Source: Clostridiales bacterium UBA1316 (lineage in GTDB: Bacteria; Bacillota; Clostridia; Oscillospirales; Oscillospiraceae). Taken from it: a stretch of 17,648 bases of DNA. A model generated the notes under the pieces. The model ran no database searches, was not told where the DNA came from, and saw nothing but the letters and a program-made list of their open reading frames with translations. This document shows, piece by piece, positions 13,105 through 17,648 of this stretch. The translations under genes and the position numbers were made by a program. The stretch is from positions 31,362-49,009 of the forward strand of contig DBTM01000059.1 of the NCBI GenBank assembly GCA_002307055.1, in the 5' to 3' direction. Position 1 is the stretch's first letter; the number at the start of each line of letters is the position of its first letter.

Positions 13105-13965
13105 CTACCTCTTTTTGTTTTTTTCAGTGTACATAAGCCTGTCTGCTTTCTCGATAAAAGCCTCATAGCTGTCACTGTCCTGCATCTCGGCAATACCGTA
13201 TGAAAAAGACAGGCGTGTTTTCTCGCCTTCGAAATTAACATCCGGATTCTCCAGCTTGTTTTTTATCCTGTTAATAAGCTGTTCAGCTCTGTTGCGGCTG
13301 GTTTCAGGCAGGAGCAGGATAAACTCATCCCCGCCGTACCGGCTGAGCAAATCAGTGTCTCTGATCGTTTCCTTTAAAGCAGCGGCAAAGGATACGAGTA
13401 CCTTATCGCCATACGAATGACCGTAATGATCGTTAAAGTATTTAAAGTTATCAATATCGATCATGACCGCGCACAATCTGCGTTTTGTCACCCATGAGAT
13501 TTGATAAAGCTGCCTGGCCTCCAGCTCAAAATGAAACCTGTTGAACAAGCCGGTCAGCCCGTCCTTCTGCGCCATTGTTTTCCACGTTTCCCCCGTAATC
13601 TGCTCATTCACATCAATGCAACTGCCGATATAGCCGGCAAACTCATTGTTGTCGTCGTAAAAGGGGGCGCCCCGGTCGTGGAGCCAGCGCCACTGTCCGT
13701 CATTCCTCCTGATTCTGTAAACCAATTCAAAAACCTCGCGGTTATTAAAAGCCTGCATATAACCCTGCACGCAGCGGTCATAATCATCCGGATGGACGCC
13801 CTCGCTCCAGCCGTTGCCAAGCTCTTCCTCCATCGTTCTGCCGGTATAGTTCAGCCATGTGGCGTTAAAATAATCACACATGGCGTCTTTCCCCGCTCGC
13901 CACACCAAATTGGGCGCCGATTCAACAATGACCCTGTATTGATTACCGTCTAAAACCACACGCAT
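13105..13965 (-). CDS. PAS-GGDEF diguanylate cyclase
   Basis: A 286-residue soluble enzyme expected to make cyclic di-GMP from two GTP. Residues about 9-121 are a PAS domain (SAPNLVWRAG, NATWLNYTG, WRWLHDRGAP, GYIGSCIDVNEQ). The GGDEF domain spans about 130-286: KDGLTGLFNR, the metal-binding MIDIDNFKYFND, and active-site RYGGDEF with GGDEF at 211-215. The inhibitory I-site RxxD (RDTD, 202-205) sits five residues upstream, so product feedback is probable. The C-terminal SYGIAEM and KADRLMYTEK motifs are complete. Start: ATG at 13965 is used here; a GTG at 13968 and a GTG at 13959 are also possible, the last having the best spacing to AAGGGGG. It has its own promoter and lies upstream of the histidine kinase on the same strand. 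Confidence 0.95.
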   Translation of the reverse strand: MRVVLDGNQYRVIVESAPNLVWRAGKDAMCDYFNATWLNYTGRTMEEELGNGWSEGVHPDDYDRCVQGYMQAFNNREVFELVYRIRRNDGQWRWLHDRGAPFYDDNNEFAGYIGSCIDVNEQITGETWKTMAQKDGLTGLFNRFHFELEARQLYQISWVTKRRLCAVMIDIDNFKYFNDHYGHSYGDKVLVSFAAALKETIRDTDLLSRYGGDEFILLLPETSRNRAEQLINRIKNKLENPDVNFEGEKTRLSFSYGIAEMQDSDSYEAFIEKADRLMYTEKNKKR

Positions 13966-13990
13966 CACCCCCTTGGCATTTTATGTCTAA

Positions 13991-14019
13991 ATTGTACATC
14001 ATATCAGTATTTTTGTCAA
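13991..14019 (-). promoter_or_regulatory. Sigma-A type promoter of the diguanylate cyclase gene
   Basis: On the minus strand perfect TTGACA (14019-14014), a 17-base spacer, and TACAAT (13996-13991, five of six). Confidence 0.8.
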
Positions 14020-14101
14020 TTATTTTAGTTAATTTCACAATAAATAGCGAAATTTTCAATTTTTCCCATACGCCAGTTCAGAAGTTTATTCACTCATTTT
14101 A

Positions 14102-14130
14102 TTTACATTGACGAAGTGTCGTGTTATGAT
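14102..14130 (+). promoter_or_regulatory. Sigma-A type promoter of the MATE operon
   Basis: TTTACA (14102-14107), a 17-base spacer, and TATGAT (14125-14130). The spacer contains ACGA-AGTG-TCGT (14111-14122), a short dyad. The rest of the 196-base gap to the divergent cyclase gene is AT-rich and shows nothing else. Confidence 0.65.
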
Positions 14131-14161
14131 TTATGAAAAATAACATAAACGGAGCACTAAA

Positions 14162-15550
14162 TTGAAAAAGGATATGACTTCCGGCAAAGTGTGGAAGCTG
14201 ATTTTGCTGTTTACGCTGCCCATCATGGCAGGCAGCCTGCTGCAGCAGCTCTACAACACGGTCGATGGAATTGTAGTCGGCAATTTCATCGGCGAGGACG
14301 CGTTTGCCGGTGTCGGCACATGCGGGACCCTCGGATTTTTGTTTCTGGCGTTTGCCATGGGTCTTGGCGTCGGTGTCGGCGTCATAGTTTCGCAGTATTA
14401 TGGCGCGCGTAAAATGAAAGAGCTCGGCGCCGCTATTGACACATCGCTTATCCTCATGGGCATTTTCGGGATTGTTTTCGCGGTTGCCGGGTACGCCTCA
14501 ACGCCATACATGCTGCGCGTCGTTCTGAACACGCCGGAAAACATCCTGCCCTACGGCATCCTGTACTTTCGGATTTACTGCGTCGGTATCGTCTTCCAGT
14601 TTATTTACAACGGCATCTCCTTCGTCCTGCGCGGTATGGGCGATTCAAAAGCGACGCTGTACTTTCTCCTCGTCACGACGGTTCTTAACGGTCTTCTTGC
14701 CGTTTTATTCGTGATGGTTTTTCATTGGGGCGTCGCCGGCACGGCAATCGCCACCGTCATCGCCCAGGTGGTTTGCGCAGGTATATCTTATATCTATCTC
14801 AGACGTCGCTTTAAATTCGAAGACACCGGCAAGCACTTCGACGCGGCGATATGCCGGCATATTCTCCGCCTCGGCATTCCCTCCGCTATTCAGCAGACAA
14901 TTGTCTCCTTCGGCAATACGGCCATGCAGCGGCTCGTCAACGGGTTCGGCGAATCGGCTATCGCAGCCTATACCGCCGGCACGCGCATCAATATGCTGAT
15001 GTTCGTGCCCATCTTCGGTTTCCAGGCAGGCTTAGCCAGCTTCACAGGGCAGAATATCGGTGCCGGCAAGCTGGACCGCGTCAAATCCGGTTTCCGCGCC
15101 ACGCTTATTATGGCCATTTCGATCTCCGTTGCAGCCAGTACGGTCACCTATATTTTTGCCCCTGATATTGTCACGATATTCGGGCTTGGGGGCGATGCTC
15201 TGGCGCTTGGCGTCCAGCAGGTTCAGTTTTTCACCGTCGTCTTCTGCGCGTTCACCTTTTATATGGTTGTCGGCGCCGTCCTGCAGGGCGCGGGCGATGT
15301 TGTCGTCCTGTCCATCGCCACGTTGTCCGCGCTCGCCATCCGGGTTGCGCTCGGCTACCTTGGCGTCCATTTCGGTATACTCGGCTATGAAGCCGCCTGG
15401 GTGACAAACCCCATCGGCTGGATCGCCTCAATTTTAATCACAACCCTGCGCTACGGTTCCGGCAAATGGAAAGCCAAAGCCGTTGTCAGTATCCCTCCCG
15501 ACACCAAACCCTCCGAAGAAATCCGTGCAATCTGCGAAGGAAACGAATGA
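14162..15550 (+). CDS. MATE-family multidrug/cation efflux transporter
   Basis: A 462-residue inner-membrane antiporter of the MATE family, which exports drugs or other organic cations using a sodium or proton gradient. The N-terminus is typical of the bacterial NorM/DinF-like branch: KKDMTSGKVWKLILLFTLPI, then QQLYNTVDGIVVGNFIGEDA in the first helices. Twelve hydrophobic segments are spread over the length in two six-helix halves, with IPSAIQQTIVSFGNTAMQRL starting the second half. It starts with TTG at 14162, supported by GGAG seven bases upstream; an internal ATG (14174) has worse spacing. Nine bases separate its stop from the YfbR-like gene, whose Shine-Dalgarno overlaps the MATE stop codon, so the two are in one operon. 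Substrate cannot be read from sequence. Confidence 0.95.
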   Translation: MKKDMTSGKVWKLILLFTLPIMAGSLLQQLYNTVDGIVVGNFIGEDAFAGVGTCGTLGFLFLAFAMGLGVGVGVIVSQYYGARKMKELGAAIDTSLILMGIFGIVFAVAGYASTPYMLRVVLNTPENILPYGILYFRIYCVGIVFQFIYNGISFVLRGMGDSKATLYFLLVTTVLNGLLAVLFVMVFHWGVAGTAIATVIAQVVCAGISYIYLRRRFKFEDTGKHFDAAICRHILRLGIPSAIQQTIVSFGNTAMQRLVNGFGESAIAAYTAGTRINMLMFVPIFGFQAGLASFTGQNIGAGKLDRVKSGFRATLIMAISISVAASTVTYIFAPDIVTIFGLGGDALALGVQQVQFFTVVFCAFTFYMVVGAVLQGAGDVVVLSIATLSALAIRVALGYLGVHFGILGYEAAWVTNPIGWIASILITTLRYGSGKWKAKAVVSIPPDTKPSEEIRAICEGNE

Positions 15551-15559
15551 GGAACTTAT

Positions 15560-16147
15560 ATGTCCTACAGCTTTTTTGCGCTGGTCTCCCGAATGAAAAA
15601 TATCAGCCGCTGGTCTTTGATGCGCAACAGCAGCCATGAGAACGTTCAGGAGCACTCTCATATGGTCGCCGTCATCGCGCATGCGCTGGCGGTCATCCGC
15701 CGTGATATCTGCGGCAAAGCGTGTGACCCCGGTCTGGTCGCGGCGGGCGCGCTCTTTCATGACGCGTCGGAGATCTTTACGGGTGATATGCCCACGCCGG
15801 TAAAATACCACAACCCCGATATCATCGCCGCCTACAAAAAGGTCGAAGCGCTCGCCTCGGCAAAGCTGCTCACCACGCTGCCGCCGGAGATGCGCCCAGC
15901 TTACGAGGCGCTGTTCGAGCCAAATGCCGATAACGAAGCGCTCATCAAAGCTGCCGACAAGCTCGCCGCCTATATCAAATGCCTTGAAGAGCTCAAAGCC
16001 GGCAACAATGAATTCAAATCAGCCGCCGCTCAGACGCTTTTAAAACTCAAAGCCCTGAACATGCCGGAGGTTGATTATTATATGGAGCACTTCATCACCC
16101 CCTTCGAATTGACGCTTGATGAACTCGGCTTATCACTTGAAAAATAA
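15560..16147 (+). CDS. yfbR: YfbR-type HD-domain 5'-deoxynucleotidase
   Basis: A 195-residue soluble phosphohydrolase of the HD superfamily. E. coli YfbR removes the 5' phosphate of deoxyribonucleoside monophosphates and helps balance nucleotide pools. The family residues are all present: RW (17-18, nucleotide site), ENVQEHS with His32, LFHDASEIFTGDMPTPVKY with His67, Asp68, Glu71 and Asp76, and KAADKLAAYIKCLEELKAGN with Asp133 as the last metal ligand. Length equals that of the E. coli protein within a few residues. The Shine-Dalgarno GAGGAA overlaps the stop of the MATE gene, giving a coupled pair. The ACT gene follows by 30 bases. Confidence 0.95.
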   Translation: MSYSFFALVSRMKNISRWSLMRNSSHENVQEHSHMVAVIAHALAVIRRDICGKACDPGLVAAGALFHDASEIFTGDMPTPVKYHNPDIIAAYKKVEALASAKLLTTLPPEMRPAYEALFEPNADNEALIKAADKLAAYIKCLEELKAGNNEFKSAAAQTLLKLKALNMPEVDYYMEHFITPFELTLDELGLSLEK

Positions 16148-16177
16148 CATACATTATCATTTTTAGGAGGCTTCTTT

Positions 16178-16447
16178 ATGCGCGCAATCGTTACAGTCAT
16201 CGGCAAAGACAGGGTCGGCATCATCGCCAGCGTCTGCTCGCTCCTCGCCGAAAACAGCGTCAATATCCTCGATATCAGCCAGACCATCCTGCAGGATTAC
16301 TTCACAATGATCATGCTCGTCGACACAGCCGCCTGCAAGGTCTCCTTTGTTGAGCTCTCCAAAGCCCTCAAAGCCAGCGGCGAAGAAAAAGCCCTCTCCA
16401 TCCTCATCCAGCGCGAAGACATCTTCGAAGCCATGCACCGTATATAA
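16178..16447 (+). CDS. Small ACT-domain protein (UPF0237 family)
   Basis: An 89-residue protein that is one ACT domain from end to end: MRAIVTVIGKDRVGIIASVC is the beta1-alpha1 unit with the Gly (GIIA) that usually binds a small ligand, NSVNILDISQTILQDYFTMIMLVD forms strands 2 and 3, and EKALSILIQREDIFEAMHRI is the end. ACT domains usually bind an amino acid; GcvR is a related regulator. Members of this family are regularly found next to PFL/DUF711 genes, and one follows here after 119 bases. AGGAGG is eight bases before the ATG. Its ligand and role are not known. Confidence 0.93.
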   Translation: MRAIVTVIGKDRVGIIASVCSLLAENSVNILDISQTILQDYFTMIMLVDTAACKVSFVELSKALKASGEEKALSILIQREDIFEAMHRI

Positions 16448-16455
16448 GGCAACAA

Positions 16456-16483
16456 TATATATTGAATAAGTGTTCAATATATA
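16456..16483. repeat. AT-rich perfect palindrome after the ACT gene
   Basis: TATATATTGAA (16456-16466), six bases, TTCAATATATA (16473-16483): eleven perfect pairs. There is no T tract, so it is not a usual terminator. An operator for the downstream PFL gene or a cruciform site are options; I see no certain promoter beside it. Confidence 0.6.
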
Positions 16484-16504
16484 AATGTGCTAGAAATATA
16501 TTAC

Positions 16505-16531
16505 TGTAGGGCAAGGGCTCTGCCCTTGCCT
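16505..16531. repeat. GC-rich palindromic hairpin starting GTAGGG
   Basis: GGCAAGGGC (16510-16518), loop TCT, GCCCTTGCC (16522-16530): nine perfect pairs. It begins with GTAG like repeat copy B at 1333 and may be a shorter member of a dispersed palindrome family. It sits 35 bases before the PFL gene start, in its leader. Confidence 0.65.
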
Positions 16532-16566
16532 TCGCCCATAAGCTGAAATTACAGGAGGCGACCCCC

Positions 16567-17648
16567 ATGCTGCATGCTAATGAAATCCTTCAGACCATCG
16601 ATATGATCAACCAGCAGAATCTGGACATACGGACGATCACAATGGGCATTTCCCTGCGTGACTGCGCGCATCCGGATATCAATATCTGCTGCCGGAAAAT
16701 ATACGATAAGATTACGAAATATGCCGGTAACCTCGTCAAAACCGGAAACGACATCGAGAGCGAATTCGGCATTCCCATCGTCAATAAGCGTATTTCCGTC
16801 ACACCGATTGCGCTCGTTGCCGAGAGCTGCGACGCCGCTGACTATACCCCCATCGCCAAAGCCATGGACGACGCGGCGCGGGAGGTCGGCGTCAACTTTA
16901 TCGGCGGCTTCTCCGCGCTTGTGCATAAGGGCTTTACCGTCGGCGATCACCGGCTGATTGAGTCCATACCCCGCGCGCTGGCCGAAACGCAGTATGTCTG
17001 TGCGAGTGTCAACATTGCCACGACAAAAGCCGGTATTAATATGGATGCCGTCGCGCTGATGGGCCGCATCATCAAGCAATGCGCCGAGCTCACGGCGGAC
17101 GCGGGCGGCATGGCGTGCGCCAAGCTCGTCGTATTCGCCAACGCAGTGGAAGACAACCCCTTTATGGCGGGCGCTTTCCACGGCATCGGCGAGCCCGAGT
17201 GCGTCATCAATGTCGGTGTCAGCGGCCCCGGCGTGGTGCACCACGCCCTGCAGGGCGTCAAAGGCCAGCCGTTTGACGTTGTTGCCGAAACAATCAAAAA
17301 AACCGCTTTCAGAATCACCCGCATGGGCCAGCTCGTCGCGCAGGAAGCTTCGCGCCGCTTGAATGTCCCCTTCGGCATTGTCGATTTATCCCTCGCGCCC
17401 ACGCCGAAGATCGGCGACAGCGTCGCGGATATCCTGGAAGAAATGGGCCTGTCCTCCGTCGGCGCGCACGGCACGACGGCGGCGCTCGCACTCCTCAATG
17501 ACGCGGTCAAAAAAGGCGGCGTCATGGCCTCCTCTCATGTCGGCGGGCTCTCCGGCGCCTTCATTCCCGTCTCCGAGGACGCCGGTATGATAAAGGCCGC
17601 CATGTCCGGCGCACTGACGATTGAAAAGCTTGAGGCGATGACCTGCGT
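16567..17648 (+). CDS. PFL family protein (DUF711, UPF0210), C-terminus cut by window end
   Basis: An open reading frame of 360 codons that is still open at the window edge; family members have roughly 450 residues, so about a fifth is missing. It is recognised from MLHANEILQTIDMINQQNLD, TITMGISLRDCAHPD, RISVTPIALVAESC, FIGGFSALVHKG, INVGVSGPGVVHHALQ, FGIVDLSLAPTPKIGDSVAD and the GAHGTTAALALLNDAVKKGG stretch. The family has the pyruvate-formate-lyase/glycyl-radical-like fold by annotation, but no catalytic role is established to my knowledge, and the glycyl radical motif is not visible. AGGAGG lies nine bases before the ATG. The ACT gene upstream is its usual partner, suggesting an amino-acid-responsive system. 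Two palindromes separate them here. Confidence 0.94.
   Translation, partial: MLHANEILQTIDMINQQNLDIRTITMGISLRDCAHPDINICCRKIYDKITKYAGNLVKTGNDIESEFGIPIVNKRISVTPIALVAESCDAADYTPIAKAMDDAAREVGVNFIGGFSALVHKGFTVGDHRLIESIPRALAETQYVCASVNIATTKAGINMDAVALMGRIIKQCAELTADAGGMACAKLVVFANAVEDNPFMAGAFHGIGEPECVINVGVSGPGVVHHALQGVKGQPFDVVAETIKKTAFRITRMGQLVAQEASRRLNVPFGIVDLSLAPTPKIGDSVADILEEMGLSSVGAHGTTAALALLNDAVKKGGVMASSHVGGLSGAFIPVSEDAGMIKAAMSGALTIEKLEAMTC

Noticed and set aside
16549..17244. 231-codon minus-strand open frame opposite the PFL gene
   Set aside because: The plus strand carries an unmistakable PFL/DUF711 protein; the antisense product is low in recognisable structure.
1..17648. CRISPR arrays, tRNA or rRNA genes, insertion sequences or prophage genes
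   Set aside because: No regularly spaced direct repeats, cloverleaf-like segments, transposases, integrases or phage structural genes were seen on either strand.

Overview
The window looks like chromosomal DNA of an anaerobic Clostridia-class Firmicute, possibly Oscillospiraceae/Ruminococcaceae-like. The evidence is AGGAGG-type ribosome binding sites, TTG starts, sigma-A promoters of the TTGACA/TATAAT type, a perfect CIRCE element, a BlaI/M56 pair, an L25/Ctc protein, and the ACT (UPF0237) plus PFL/DUF711 (UPF0210) pair. Base composition is intermediate, and the DeoR-type gene is visibly more AT-rich. Taxonomy is inferred from gene content only; no rRNA or tRNA is present.

Left part (1-4770, + strand): an XRE regulator with a TPR-like C-terminal region lies between two same-orientation copies of a GC-rich palindromic repeat, one of which supplies its stop codon. 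It is followed by an orphan DeoR/GlpR-type regulator and then a BlaI/MecI-type repressor overlapping an M56 (BlaR1-like) membrane metallopeptidase. The outer part of that peptidase is unusual: three Asp-box motifs followed by a region that looks like the extracellular domain of FtsX. Two dyad operators overlap the promoter of the pair.

Middle (4719-9488): a ribosomal protein L25/Ctc gene on the minus strand has two tandem promoters and converges on the M56 gene at a long hairpin. Divergent from it is an ABC-F ATPase followed by a GNAT acetyltransferase. A SPASM radical-SAM enzyme with a TTG start and a strong terminator comes next, then an Hsp20 chaperone under a sigma-A promoter with a CIRCE operator.

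Right part (9489-17648): two minus-strand sensory genes, a soluble seven-PAS histidine kinase with an internal 251-residue tandem duplication and a PAS-GGDEF diguanylate cyclase. Divergent from them is a MATE transporter, followed closely by a YfbR-type HD 5'-deoxynucleotidase, a small ACT protein and, after two palindromes, a PFL/DUF711 gene that runs off the window.

The region is mainly regulation, stress response and sensing, with three possible drug-response modules (M56/BlaI, ABC-F/GNAT, MATE). I see no prophage, insertion sequence, CRISPR array or RNA gene. The most unusual object is the M56 fusion protein with its twin operators. The repeated PAS module and the dispersed palindromes are the next most interesting.
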